Notes: generated by a model not told the origin, from the letters alone. DNA of 64,000 bases from Lentinula raphanica (GCA_027919835.1 JANVFP010000026.1:434001-498000); one strand, 5' to 3'; numbered from the stretch's first letter, positions 11,316 through 23,109 are shown. Made by a program: numbers and translations.

Positions 11316-13418
11316 TCATGATATCAGATCTCTCAAAAGAATCATGTCCGCACATTTTTCCGCAACCGCGACAGTAGGAGCCTGTAAATGTGTCCCAAGT
11401 ACCCAAGGGAACACCGATGAATCTGCAATACGAAGATTACCGAAACCATGGACAAAGAGTCCTTCATCTACGACTCCTCCATCTTCTTTCCCGTTGCTCG
11501 GTCCCATACGACACGTCGAAGAGTAATGGTACGTAGTCCGATTCCTCTTGCAGATGAATTTATCCAACGAGATGTCGTCTTCACCGTCTGGTACACCGAA
11601 ATCCTTCAGCGGGTAACCTTGTTTGAGCATCCGATCTCGTAGTCGAAGGGTTAATTTCAGAGAAGCGCGTAAGGGTGCATAGTCAGAGGGGTGGCTGAGA
11701 TATTGCGGATCTATGACAAGAGGGTCTGAGGGATTCGCAGATGAGAGCCGCACGGTTCCTTTGCTTTGGGGATGTAGTAGTACGTTGAGAAAGCTGAACA
11801 CGCCTCGATTCGTCTCAGGGCAGTCAGTCGAATCATATGCCATCTGATAGTATCCATGAACGGTTGTCCGAAAGTACTTAGGAGAGGAAACACTAACGGG
11901 CATGATCTCAATATCAGGCAAAACATTCGATGCATTTTCGTTTTCGACAGTGGCCTTCTTGTGCTTCGGTAATCCCTCATCGTCAAGCAAAGTTGACGAT
12001 GCAAATAAGGCCATTTGAAGTACAGGCGCGAGGAGCAAACCCGTGCCGAAGATGAGGTATTTGAATAGCTCAATGAAGAAGATCCAAGGACGCTTCTGCA
12101 GTGAAAGGAGAGAATGGCTCATGGGTACCTCGAAGGCGACAGACACTCCAAAATGGTCTTGCTATACACGAAGATGTTGGAGATGAATAGAGGATACACA
12201 TCAGAAATTGAACAGCGTACCAGATTCGAGCCAACTGCGGGGATATCTTTCACAACAGCTATGTCTTTCTCTTTTAGATGTAGAGCAGGCCCAATTCCGC
12301 TAGTAAGAAGATGGACGTTGAATGCTCATCGTTGAAACCTGAACGAAGGACCCACCTGAGCATCAACAAATGCGGAGAGCCGAAAGGTCCACCGCACAGA
12401 ATCACCTCTTTCCTCGCCTTAACAGTTCGTTGCTCAGTACTTCGGCTAGATTTCAGAGTGACACCCTCGACAGTAAGTTTATCTGATTTCAACTCCGAAT
12501 TGACGATGAGCTTGATAGCTTCAGTCCGGGTGACGATGTGCAGGCGGGACGCCCTTTCCAACGCGAGATTGATAGGAAGAAAAGCATGATAGGTAGAGCT
12601 GCGATGTTGATTCTGGTCCCTCGTAAAATGAAGCATGCCACATCCAATAGCAGGGTGCACAGGAGAGTTGATGTCGGCGATCTTGGGTAGTCCTAAATGC
12701 TCAGATGCTTCGATTACACTATATACAAACCAAGATCAAACAATGCAAGGACAAGAAATTTGAGGAGACGTACTGAGAAAAACCAGGAAACGCAAGTCCG
12801 TCGTTCTCAGTCGATTGATTGCACCATTCGCCTGCCATTGAAAAACGATATGGTTCACGAAGTGATACAAAGACGCATCCCAAATTCCTTCATACCTGTG
12901 GTATTGTGCACACTAGGATCGCAGGAATATAGTGCACGTTCAGACTTTAGGAAATATGGTTTCATATCCTCCCAGCCCCATCCAGGATTCCCTGCATCTC
13001 TCCAAGCATCATACTCAGCCGGAAGTCCACGTCCATAGAGCATCTGATTGATTCTCGAAGTTCCACCCAATGCAGAGCCGGTGTATAGTTCTATAGGACG
13101 TCCGAGATTGTTTTGCAGGGTACTGAGCACTTTCCGGGTCCTCGATCCATCAGAGGCGAAATCAGAGGATAACAGTGGGACTCGAGAGGCCCAATCATCA
13201 GCAACGGGACCTCGTTCAATCAGGAGAACCTTGTTCGTTTCTTGAGCGCTCAGTCGATTCGCCAAAACTGCTCCCGCCGTCCCACCTCCTACAGGAAATC
13301 CAGCGAGGTCAGCGGAAGAACAGGCACTTGAATGGATTAACTCACCGACGATGATAAAATCGTACTCATCAGCGACCTGGTTCAGTGAGAGCTCAGGATA
13401 GGATGAAAAGGGCCACAT
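11316..13418 (-). CDS. GMC family FAD-dependent oxidoreductase
   Basis: Glucose-methanol-choline family alcohol oxidase or dehydrogenase that oxidises a primary alcohol with FAD. The N-terminus holds the dinucleotide-binding stretch DEYDFIIVG joined by splicing to GGTAGAVLANRLS, then VLLIERGP. GSALGGTSRINQMLYGRG is the family signature 1; KEVILCGGPFGSPHLLM matches signature 2. The catalytic region has TTYHYSSTCRMGP and ends GTHLQAPTVAVAEKCADMIL, with the active-site His positions. Start chosen at MWPFSSYPEL (13418); an upstream in-frame Met at 13484 would add a basic extension. There is no obvious signal peptide, unlike secreted aryl-alcohol oxidases, and a hydrophobic segment near 12060 (FIELFKYLIFGTGLLL) sits mid-protein. 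Substrate unknown. It lies 288 bp downstream of the GH15 start, same strand. Confidence 0.85.
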
Positions 13419-13899
13419 AGCAGCAAAGGAGATGACGTCCTTGTTTGAGTATTTATACGCGCGACGCGCGTTGCCATCGTCCACCTATGCTGTTTGTTGA
13501 AAGGCCCGCGCGAAACCCGGTACAATTTGAATTTTCAATTGAGTCTTGATGTTCGCGGCTGAACGCTGAACGTTGAACATTGAAGAATCCGAGTTTGAAG
13601 TTCGAAGATTTTCCGCCAGTAAAATTGACAGTACGAGTCTGCTGTTTGAGGAAGTAGGAGGAAGTGGCAGACTATAATAAGACTAATGCATCCTGGCCCC
13701 TGGGAACCCCACTGGCTTCCAATGCCAACTGGGGATCGCCTTCTCGAAACACTCGTGTATCAAACCTAAGGCCAATAACACCGGACGGCGGGCACCTCCT
13801 GAAGCCTGATATATATGTACTATGCAGATATCCCAATCCTAACACTCCATACATCGCAAACATCTTCCGAGCCCGTATCGAAACTACTTACATGTAACA
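13419..13899. other. Intergenic region with a decayed copy of the neighbouring gene's 3' end
   Basis: No gene is supported. Positions 13825-13875 resemble 13932-13985, the 3' coding end of the aldo/keto reductase. The reverse-strand translation MFAMYGVLGLG parallels the real tail MLAMYGLFGLG, so the end of that gene has been partly duplicated in tandem. A block near 13565 (GCTGAACGTTGAACATTGAA) resembles the reverse complement of motifs at the Helitron 5' end. Confidence 0.45.
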
Positions 13900-15355
13900 T
13901 CACACACCTACCGAGACCTGGTAACAAGACGCATTTCCCAATCCAAACAAGCCATACATCGCAAGCATGGTTCCGACCACAAGCAATATCATCGTTTCCT
14001 TCATATTCATGAGACGCAATCTGGTAGCGATACTAGACGGAGGTCCTCGAGCACCCGCGTTGTTGATGGCGGCAACTTCCTCTTTGGTCAGAGCAGCTGT
14101 TTTCGAGTAACAAGGCGATCAATTAAAGTGCTCTTTGAAAAATAGAGGATACTAGACTGACGTAGATCAGCTACCGCAAGGTATTCTGCCATATGTGCTT
14201 TGCTGGTAGTAGTTCTAAAGCCAGCAATCGACCGTCATTAGGGAACATGAGATGAATGATAGCCATTGACATACGTGACTATCACCGCACCCTTCGCTCT
14301 AACCCACAAAAATACCACCTGGGTTGGCGTTGCACCGATTCGACGAGCGGCAGCTTGAAGAGGCACATCGACGGGTCCACCAGGATACGTAGTGATAGGT
14401 CTACATCAGCGATCTAGTGAGCAGACCGGTATACGATTTATGTAGATAGGCTGTCGGAATGAAGCAACATACGAAAGACTGCTATAAGCTTCGATTACGA
14501 TGTTATGTTTGGCGCATGCATCCACGATTGGCTTCATTGTGTGGTAGTTGTATGGATGTAATTCGATCTAAACAGGACGACTTGAGCAAGGGTCTGGCAA
14601 TGCTTTGTGGAGCGCTACTTACTTGATTCACCGCAGGTGTAACGTTTGAGGCTTTGATGAGGCTTTCTAGTTGTTGTACATCGGTGACATTGCTGATTCC
14701 GATACTCCTGCAAAAGAACAGAGTGCATTGATGTGCGTTTCTTACTGATCGTTATGACGCCGCCATACTGACTTTGCCAAACCATCTTGCTGTACTTTCT
14801 CAAAGTCTTTCCAGGCTTGAAGGAGATCGGGTATGAATCGGGGTTGGTGGATGAGATACAAATCCACGTATTCGAGTCCAAGCTACGGGATGAAGCAGAG
14901 CAGGTGTCAGTATAAGCATTGTTCAAAGCGTGCAGAGAGAGCACTAGTACTCAAAACTCACATTGGCCAAACTCTCCTTGATACTCTTCTGAATGGGCAC
15001 CTCTCGAGGATACTTTGTTGTGATGAAGAACTCTGAGCGCGCTAATCCGCTTTCCTTGATAGCCTTCCCGACGTATTTCTCCGTCTCGTAGACTTTGTGA
15101 TGATGAGCAAACTCATCATGTTGACAAGCAATTAGCTGAACAACGCACACGCTGCAGTATCTATATGCGAGAAACCCATTTCGATAGCCTGTTCAATATA
15201 CTGCGTGATATCGTGGCGTTTCATCTTTGAACCTGTGCCATACGCCAAAGCTGGGATCTGTTCATTCCGAAGGTGTTCAAGGTCAGTGTTGAACCGGTGG
15301 ATAGCACAAAACTCACCTTGTTTCCATCATTCAGCGATATGAGTTCGAAAAGCAT
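13900..15355 (-). CDS. Aldo/keto reductase with C-terminal membrane segment
   Basis: NAD(P)H-dependent TIM-barrel reductase of aldehydes and ketones. Visible parts: MLFELISLNDGNK, then PALAYGTGSK, GFSHIDTA (catalytic Asp region), VYETEKYVGKAIKESGL (Tyr), FFITTKYPREV (Lys), EYVDLYLIHQPRF (His), GLAKSIGISNV, NQIELHPY and the cofactor-binding end. The last about 25 residues, MILLVVGTMLAMYGLFGLG, form a hydrophobic span absent from ordinary soluble AKRs and suggest a tail-anchored form. The intron between HIDTA and the YETE exon does not join in frame with a GT donor. A weak GC donor or a one-base frame error near 15155 has to be assumed, so the gene may be slightly damaged there. Start chosen at Met 15355, two residues into the conserved first strand. 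Confidence 0.78.
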
Positions 15356-16317
15356 TCCTTTTTGTAGTAGAGGGTGGTGATGGATGTTGAGGGCAAGGAC
15401 GACCAAACGCCGTCATAACGATGACGATGGGAACCGGGAGGGCTATTAGAAGGATGGGAGATAATAGCCAAAAAGCGCCAACGTGATATTCGCAATTCGT
15501 TATCCCAATGACGAAGTGAGTAACAGCAAGGTGTACTGGTCATGGCTAGTCTCCCGAATCAGACTAGTAGACTGAGAATTGCAAGAGACTCGAGAGTCGT
15601 TGCCTGCGTTGCGCTCATTCCCGCTACCCTTTAGGGTAAGGGTTTTATACCGTTTGAATTTTGTTTTTTCTGTGCGATCTGCAAAATCTGCTTTCGGCCC
15701 GGTTTTTGACGGTCCGTTTTCTCCGTGTTTTGTTTCTATTGAAAGTCCCTTTTGCCTTGCTGCTTCCAAGTTTTACAAAAGCCATCTGGCACCTCTAAGC
15801 TTCAGTATAGTTCCAGTGCCATGTATCCATGTTAGGGAGGTGGGGGCGGGGGGTGGGGCTACAGAACATTTGTATGTATATTTTGGGGTAGCGGGCTCTG
15901 CCGCTCGTCGGCGCTACGCGAATTATTCTATAGATCATGGCCGCGCGGCCCGCGCCGCATAACAGGCCCAGGCGTCGGCAAGAAATTCTATTCTCCAACT
16001 TCAACGTCAACTTCCACACAGCTTTCCACCTCTTTCCAGCAGTTTCCAGCTCTTTCAAGTTTCCACATTTGGCTGAAATTGACTCGGCGTGAAGATATCC
16101 AGACGTTGCCCAAATTCCTCGAGTCAGGGCCACTAGGGGCCACTTCACCTGCCAATGAATTGGATGTACAGCATTTTTGAGATATAGCGCCCGCCGCCAG
16201 CTCAAACAAATCGTCGATGTCGTCGTGTCTCAAAGTTAGCGAAGAGCCTCGGACAATTACTATTATCGTATGGTCTTGAGCCTACTTGAGCAGTCTAGAG
16301 CATAGTAGAGAGGATTA
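15356..16317. other. Intergenic region, partly GC-rich
   Basis: No gene is recognised. A G-rich run (15835-15860) and a short, very GC-rich stretch (15900-15960, with GGCCGCGCGGCCCGCGCCGC) stand out from the flanks, but neither forms a terminal repeat that I can pair. The open frames crossing it show no family resemblance. The right edge is the proposed Helitron insertion point, with A at 16317. Confidence 0.45.
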
Positions 16318-16449
16318 TCCTACATAATAAAGGAATACGTTTGTCCTAGATAAACACGCGATCCGATTGGCTGGTGGCTGTTTTGAATTCAATTGTATGG
16401 GGCGCTAATGCTGAAAATGCCCATTGGCTATCGGAGCGCTCATGCTTAT

Positions 16450-16660
16450 GCGATATGGAGCTCAAGCGCTAAGCCGTTCAACGTCAACGTTTTAGAAATT
16501 TCATTTTCAACGTTCATCTCGCGTTCATCGTTCAAACGTTCAAGGCTCATCGCTCAACGTCCACATTCAGCATTCACCCCTTGACATTGAACATGTCAAT
16601 ATTCAACGTTCAAACACTCAATATTCAACCTTGGTTTTGCCGACTGTCTATGGATCTCAA
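16450..16660. repeat. Cluster of degenerate TTCAACGTTCA motifs near the Helitron 5' end
   Basis: About a dozen overlapping variants of TTCAACGTTCA / TTCAAACGTTCA / CTCAACGTCCA occur within about 200 bp just inside the proposed 5' terminus. Similar subterminal short repeats are common in transposons as binding sites, but a role here is inference. Reverse-complement look-alikes (GAACGTTGAACATTGAA) occur near 13570, outside the element. Confidence 0.5.
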
Positions 16661-16980
16661 CCTTGATTCAACTTCTCAACCCCGCAGCCTTGATTCTCAC
16701 CTGGATTAATCAAACTTCAACCACCTAGCCCCTTCACCACTCTTTGGAAAGACATATCCACTCCGGTCCATGTCATGAAGTTTGAAGATTGAGCAGTTTA
16801 TTCTGCAGTGCATGTACTCGCTAGCTTCCAGGTTTATGGTCATGTTGAGTTTTTCATTCAATCAATATAAATGTTGTTTCGAGTTTGATATCTCCGTGTG
16901 CCATTTCTTGAACGTTCCTTTTGTGGCCCTGAATGTGTTGTCCCCTGCAACTGCAGTGATTACTGTGATGTATCTCAGAC

Positions 16981-19900
16981 CATGACAAAGTCCTATGTAG
17001 GCATTCTCCTCGATAAACTGTCCTCAGACTTCATTCTAACCAAGGTATACAGGTCAGCTCCACTTGATGCTCAACATTTCCAGCAACGTCAACGTGCAAT
17101 TAGTAGGGATAATCACCTTCGAGTGGACGTGGATGGAAGTCCACGTCGTAAGCGTACACTTGACTATTCTCGCTCAAATGTAGAAAATAGATTCCCAATC
17201 CCGCCTGGAAATGCGAGTCAGTGTGTTCACGATACTTTGGCATTTCAGTCGGCCCCCGGTGGAACTTCCAGTCAACACTCTACCTCTTCATGGGTTTGTT
17301 CTACCTATCGTCTCTTTGTACCACAACAATCTATACTCAACCTTGAATTTAGACACGACCTCCACCTCTACATGATAGCTCTCAATGGCAAATGCAGCTT
17401 CCTGTCTATGCACTTCCTGCCCTACTTCCAACGCCCCAAATAACACAAGGTACGACTTTCTATATATTCATCCAACTCAAGTATATTCAGCTATCCACTT
17501 TCAGCCACTGCCCCTGTTTCCAGTTACACACAGCAAGCTATAACACCTAATGCACGCTCTCTCGCTCAGCGAGCTCGACGCCAACGTGAACGTGAGCAAC
17601 AAGAACATGAACAACAACAACGCGAACGACAAGAATACGAACGACGTGGACGTGAACAACAAGAACACGAACGACGTGGACGCGAACAACAAGAACACGA
17701 ACGACGACAGCAAGAATACGGACAACGTGAACAACAAGAACATGAACGTGAACACGAACGACAGGGACAACAAGAATTTGGCAATGCGCACTCTTTAGAC
17801 TCTGGGTCCGAAGGTGAGTTTTTGACTCATTGCTGTAAGACATATTCATCCTCACTCTGGTTCTCAGTTTTACCTCTCAATTCTTTGCGGAGTCGCTCCT
17901 CTACACTACAAAGACTTCGGCAACGATATGAGGGACCAAGACCAATCAATGCTCGCTCACTTGCGCAACGTGCCCGCCGTCAGCGTGAACGTGAGCAACG
18001 CCAACGTGAATGCCAGCAGCGACAGTTGGCTACTCAGTCTCGGTTACTTACACCTCCTCCTCCTACTGCCCAATCACAAGGTGAGGACAACAGCTATCCA
18101 GAATTCAATGTATCTCTTTTCAAAACATTTGTTATAGACCATCTGTTACATGCACATGCACCTGTTTCGAATGGATTCAACTCGGATCTCCATCGCGAAG
18201 GTGAGCTTTGTTCTTGCTTACTGCTCCGAAGGCTGCAGAGTAACCAATGGATCAACAAACGGCTATAATCCTGACTATACGTTGTTCGTGGCTATGACTG
18301 GATCGCTTGGTGCTGCACGTCGACCATATACAGAATCTTCTATCGAACGTCACGATCTAGGGCTTATGAATATTGCCTGCAGCCACTGCGGTGCTCTCCA
18401 TTGGGCAAAAGAGTCTCATGCCACTTTGTCTAATATCGGGCCGAGCTTTGGAATGTGCTGCAAACATGGCGAAGTCGATATTCCACTTCTTCAATGCCCA
18501 CCTGAACTCCTCCTCCGTCTTCTCACCAGTAACGATCATCAAGCAAAGGAGTTTAGAGAGAATATCGCCCAGTATAATTCAGCTTTGGCGTTTACATCAG
18601 TTGGGGTATCAGTAGATGATAAGGTCAATCACTGGAGCCGTGGTCCACCTGTATTCCGTATTCATGGTGAATTGAAACACTTCTCTGGCTCACTTCTACC
18701 ATGCGAAGGAAAAGCACCATCATATGCGCACATCAGGAAAAGTACCCTTGGCCTAGGTAACCCAGAGATACCCCCCAAAACCTAGGCTCTCCCAAAGCAC
18801 CCAAAGAAATCTGAGGCAAACTCAGGCTTGCCCAGGCTTTTCCAGGCAAACTCAGGCTTGCTCAGGCTTTTTCAGGCAAATTCAAAGTTTTTGTGCTGCT
18901 GAGGTTTTGGGGGGTATCTCTAGGCAGCCTAGGCACCAGGTCAGTTTTGCTGATGCAGTTATATATCCTTGATCCACATGCTGCATTGGCCTACTGCATG
19001 CATCGCAATGGCAATTTGCGATGTGACACGATGGAGAGTCTACAGACAATGCTTCAAATGGTCAATCCGTATACGCAGCTATATCAGCATGCCTATGAGG
19101 TGCTGCGTGAACATCCACAAGCTCCAGATCTCTCCATATCTCTTCGGGTCTTACCAGGCCAGGATCGACGGCGTTATAATTTGCCTACTGCCAATGAAGT
19201 TGCAGCAATCATTCCCGATCATCAGGAAGTGAACAAGCGGGATATCATTCTACGTCTTCGGCCAGATCGTAACGGGACTGGCAACTTACAGCGTATTAGT
19301 GATGGACACGCCGCTTACATCCCTCTCTACTATGTTCTTCTTTTCCCCTTTGGTGAATCAGGTTGGCATTGGGATCTCTATTTGAAACAGAGCAGTGCAA
19401 CTCCACCCAAGCGTTTGTCACAAACTCACTATGCCGCTTTCCGCCTTCATCCACGCCAGGACGAATTTTCTACCATTCTTCATAGTGGACGTCTTTTCCA
19501 ACGTTACGCAGTGGATCTTTTTGCTAGCATAGATCAGAGTCGACTTCAGTTCTTTCGAAAGAATCAGGAAGTGCTTCGAGCTACTTTATATCGAGGACTT
19601 GAAGATGCTTTGAATAGAGATGCTGATCTCAATAGCATTGGACAACGCATCATCCTCCCGTCATCATATATTGGTGGTCCTCGCCATATGCATCAACGTT
19701 ATCAAGATGCAATGGCTATTGCTCGGTTCTTCAAGAAAGTCGATATCTTTCTCACTATGACAGCTGATCCATCCTGGTTGGAAATCACTCGAGAGCTGTA
19801 TCGTGGACAAACTGCAGCAGATAGGCCTGATTTGGTTGCCCGGGTTTTCAAATTGAAGCGGGACGCATTGCTTGAGGATATCCGATACATTTTTGGCCCT

Positions 19901-22723
19901 ATCGCGGGATACGTGTATACAATTGAGTTTCAGAAACGGGGTCTACCTCATATGCACCTCCTCATCTTTCTCCAACAACGCTATAAACTGCGAGGCCCTC
20001 GCGATATTGACACAGCTATCTGGGCACGATGGCCTGACCCAGTCAAAGAGCCTATTCTCTTCGAGGTTGTCAAGAAATGTATGGTTCATGGACCATGCGG
20101 TGCTTATAATCCTCATGCACCCTGTATGGAGAATGGACGTTGCACAAAGAACTTTCCGAAACCGTTTCAGTCTCACACGACAATGGATACGGATGGTTAT
20201 CCATTGTATTTTCGACCTAACGATGGCCGAATGTATGAAGTTGCAGGTCACTTGCTCGACAATTCCTGGATCGTTACCTTCAACCCATATCTGTCAGTGA
20301 AGTACCGTTGTCACATAAATGTTGAGTGCGCAGTCTCTTTCAAAACTGTCAAATATACAGTCAAGTACATCCATAAAGGGCCTGATCGCGGTACACTTGC
20401 GGTTGAGCATTTGGATGAAATCAAGCAATACATTGAAGGGCGATACTTTTCCGCAGCAGAAGCGATCTGGCGGATATTCCATTTTGATCTTCATGACCAG
20501 GAGCCAAATATTGTTCGCCTTCCAGTCCACCTACCTGGCCAACATTTGGTCCGATTCAACCCAAACGAAGATCGCGAGGAGCTACGTTGTCGTATTCAGG
20601 AAGAAAAAAGCATCTTGACTGCATATATGAAGGCAAATGCAGATCCAGTGATTGGCGGCAAGGCTCAGCAATACACCTATCAGGAGTTTCCACAACATTT
20701 TGTTTGGAAGGATAACAAGTGTTGGAAGCCCCGTCAGCGTGGTTTCGCACTAGGCCGGATGTATTATGTACCACCGACTGCAGGCGAACGCTTCTACTTG
20801 AGAACTCTGCTGACAATAGTTAAGGGCCCGAAATGCTGGGAAGATATTCGGACTTACCAAGGGATAACATATCCGACATTCCGAGAAGCTTGCCTGGCCT
20901 GGGGCTTACTAGAAGATGATGGGGAGTGGCAGTCAGCGCTGAATGAAGCATCTCATTTCCAGTCAGGAAGCTGTCTCCGTCAACTGTTTGCGACTATACT
21001 GCTGTTTTGTGAACCAAGGCATCCTCGCCAACTCTGGGACAACTTCCGTGATCACATCTGCGATGATCTTCGACATCGACTACAAGTCATGGGTCGCTCA
21101 AACCCATGTGCAGAAGATGTTCATGACTATGGTCTCTATCTCCTAGATCAGATCCTCCAACAGTCAGGACATTTTCTCGAAGAATTTGCGGAAATGCCTT
21201 TGCCACAGCAGGATTGGGCAATACGAGCTGAGAATACATTCATTGCTGAACAGCTCGACTATGATTATAACCTTGAAGAAGAATGTGCCCGACAAAACTT
21301 GCAGCTCATGGAAGGAAATCTGGAGCAAAAGATCGCATTCGAAACTATAATGACATCGGTCTGTAACTGTGATGGTCGGATATTCTTCCTGAATGGCCCC
21401 GGTGGTACTGGTAAAACCTTTGTCTACCAGACAATCTGCCATGCAGTACGGGCAAAACAGTGGATAGTTCTGTGTGTCGCCTCCACTGGCATCGCTGCTA
21501 TTCTTCTTCCTGGTGGTAGGACGGCACACTCTATGTTCAAAATTCCAATTGAAGGTCTCACAGATCAATCACTCTGTAACATCAATAAGCAGAGTCCTCG
21601 GGCAGAGCTACTTCGTCAGACGCGGCTGATTATTTGGGATGAGAGTCCGATGCAAAATCGCATGGCCTTTGAGGCATTAGATCGATCCTGCCAGGATATC
21701 CGTGACAATGATCAGCTATTTGGAGGAATCACTGTTGTATTTGGTGGTGATTTTCAGCAAACCCTGCCTGTCGTGGTAAAAGGATCAAGAGAAGATGTTG
21801 TTTCGAGCTGTCTTAAGCGCTCATATTTGTGGACCTCTGTCACATCATTGACGCTCACTCGAAATATGCGCTTGGAACAGGCTCAGGATTCTCTCGAGGA
21901 AGCTTCCTTTGCTGCATGGCTTCTGGATGTTGGTCAAGGTCGATATCTCACGCCGGACAATAACAAAATCACTCTGCCCCAGAATATGTGCGTTAACTCC
22001 AAAGAAGACTTGATCAGCTTTGTCTATCCTAACCTTTCAATGTTACCCTCGGCACCTCCACCTGAATTTTTTCTAGAACGCGCAATCCTGGCTCCTCGGA
22101 ACTCTGATGTAGATGTCATCAATCGCAACCTCCTTGACCATTTTCCTGGTGAAGAACGTGTCTTCTACAGTGCAGATTCAATCTCAAAGGAAGCAGGTGC
22201 TGATAGTCCCGATGGTGATGATCCAATCCCTCCCGAGATGCTTCGCTCCTTCGACGCATCTGGACTCCCACCAGGAGAGCTTCATCTCAAACCTGGATGC
22301 CCTCTTATACTTCTTCGCAATCTTGCCCCTGCAAAAGGCCTATGTAATGGCACCCGGATGGTACTCATCCAATGCTCAGACCGAGTTCTCGAAGTGAAAC
22401 TGATTGGTGGCAATCATCACGGAGAAATAGCTCTCATACCGCGCATTACTCTTTCTCCATCAGTCAAAAGTGCCAATCTCAATTTCATGTTGAAGCGCTG
22501 TCAATTCCCTGTCCGACTAGCATTTGCAATGTCAATCAACAAATCGCAAGGGCAGTCACTAAGATATGTTGGTATAGATCTCCGATATCCTGTCTTTTCG
22601 CATGGCCAACTCTATGTAGCTCTCTCTCGCGCTACCTCTGCACACCGTATCAAAGTCTTATTACCCGATGATGAATTACTATTTCAGACATCTAACGTAG
22701 TATATCCAGAAGTACTAATATGA
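16981..22723 (+). CDS. Helitron Rep-helicase (HUH endonuclease plus Pif1-like helicase)
   Basis: Rolling-circle transposase. The long 3' exon (frame open from 18893) has LFPFGESGWHW and FLTMTADPSW. The HUH metal site is in KRGLPHMHLLIF (about 350 codons in). The nicking-tyrosine region is VKYTVKYIHKGPD (about codon 486). A Pif1/RecD helicase follows with Walker A NGPGGTGKTF (about codon 833), Walker B IWDESPMQ (about 915), GGDFQQTLPVV and motif VI SINKSQGQSL...YVALSRAT. Upstream exons encode a Cys-rich segment (ACSHCGALHW, FGMCCKHG) and two Arg/Gln/Glu-rich modules sharing NARSLAQRARRQRERE (17550 and 17948). The 5' exon structure and start (Met at 16981) are uncertain. The conserved YA|QLYI junction is broken at 18730/18956 by an inserted element. 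A GT at 18757 and an AG at 18944 could splice most of it out in frame. Confidence 0.87.
18731..18955. mobile_element. 225-bp inverted-repeat (MITE-like) element inside the Helitron gene
   Basis: Long imperfect terminal inverted repeats of about 55-60 bp: the left end begins CATCAGGAAAAGTACC and the right end, read in reverse, begins CATCAGCAAAACTGACC. The inner 20 bp (AGAGATACCCCCCAAAACCT) are perfectly inverted between 18764 and 18917. Between the arms are two direct copies of CAAACTCAGGCTTG followed by CAGGCTTTT. The flanks carry CA on both sides (or GCA, depending on the cut). Removing one copy plus the element recreates TAT GCG CAG TTA TAT, encoding the conserved YAQLY of Helitron helicases, so this is a clean insertion into a coding exon. 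No coding capacity; superfamily not assigned. Confidence 0.82.
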
Positions 22724-22727
22724 TTAT

Positions 22728-22833
22728 ACTTACTTTTCCGACACAATACTGTACTTACTTTAACGACACGATACTGTACTTACTTTAACGACACGATACT
22801 GTACTTACTTTAACGACACGATACTGTACTTAC
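22728..22833. repeat. 25-bp tandem repeat, four copies plus a partial
   Basis: Unit ACTTACTTTAACGACACGATACTGT, starting 5 bp after the helicase stop codon. The first copy differs at a few bases; the next three are identical. On the minus strand every unit presents GTAAGTACAGT, a near-perfect 5' splice-site consensus. The copy next to the minus-strand open stretch 22834-23004 would act as its donor. Whether this array is regulatory or only slippage is unknown. Confidence 0.85.
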
Positions 22834-23004
22834 CATCAATGCCTGTAAATTCAGCAAAATTCTTCGACAAAGCCTTGCCGCCCTCATTTGACTATAGAAC
22901 ATCATGGAGGCTGCAGCATTCCTATACCTCATGAATTCTTTGTCCTGACCCTGCAAAATATTCGTCTGGAGTAGTTGAAGATGATCTTCCATATTGAAGG
23001 GCAT
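22834..23004 (-). CDS. Possible minus-strand exon inside the Helitron (unassigned)
   Basis: An open minus-strand stretch starting MPFNMEDHLQLLQTNIL and ending LLNLQALM meets a consensus donor (GTAAGTACAG) supplied by the 25-bp repeat array. Its composition looks like real helical protein (Leu, Arg, Gln, Ala rich) and its start is divergent from the downstream OB-fold-like gene. No acceptor exon on that strand can be identified because the next sequence is antisense to the helicase. It could be a captured host gene fragment or chance. Confidence 0.25.
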
Positions 23005-23101
23005 GAATTCTACAAATTTTGAGATCCTTGGAGAATGTTCGAGGGAATTCTGTCCTTTCTATAATTAAGTTTTCTTCTACGTCACTGCATTATTTGACTG
23101 C

Positions 23102-23109
23102 TATATAAG
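23102..23109 (+). promoter_or_regulatory. TATA box of the Helitron companion gene
   Basis: TATATAAG lies about 80 nt upstream of the Met at 23187 and is followed by a pyrimidine-rich leader (CTTCACCTCAGACTCATC), as is common for fungal promoters. It supports independent transcription of the second Helitron gene. Confidence 0.6.

Noticed and set aside
1..15355. FAD oxidoreductase, S41 peptidase, GH15, GMC and AKR genes as a secondary-metabolite cluster
   Set aside because: There is no backbone synthase, transporter or regulator among them, strands are mixed, and GH15 and the metacaspase are ordinary cellular genes. S41 resembling UstP is not enough.
15835..15960. G-rich and GC-rich block as a CpG island, rRNA or transposon end
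   Set aside because: No matching inverted or direct partner, no rRNA motif, and too short to assign.
17550..17855. Asn/Asp/Lys-rich (+) and Val/His-rich (-) open frames
   Set aside because: Alternative frames of the Arg/Gln/Glu repeat in the Helitron protein; the frame matching the second NARSLAQRARRQRERE exon is the real one.
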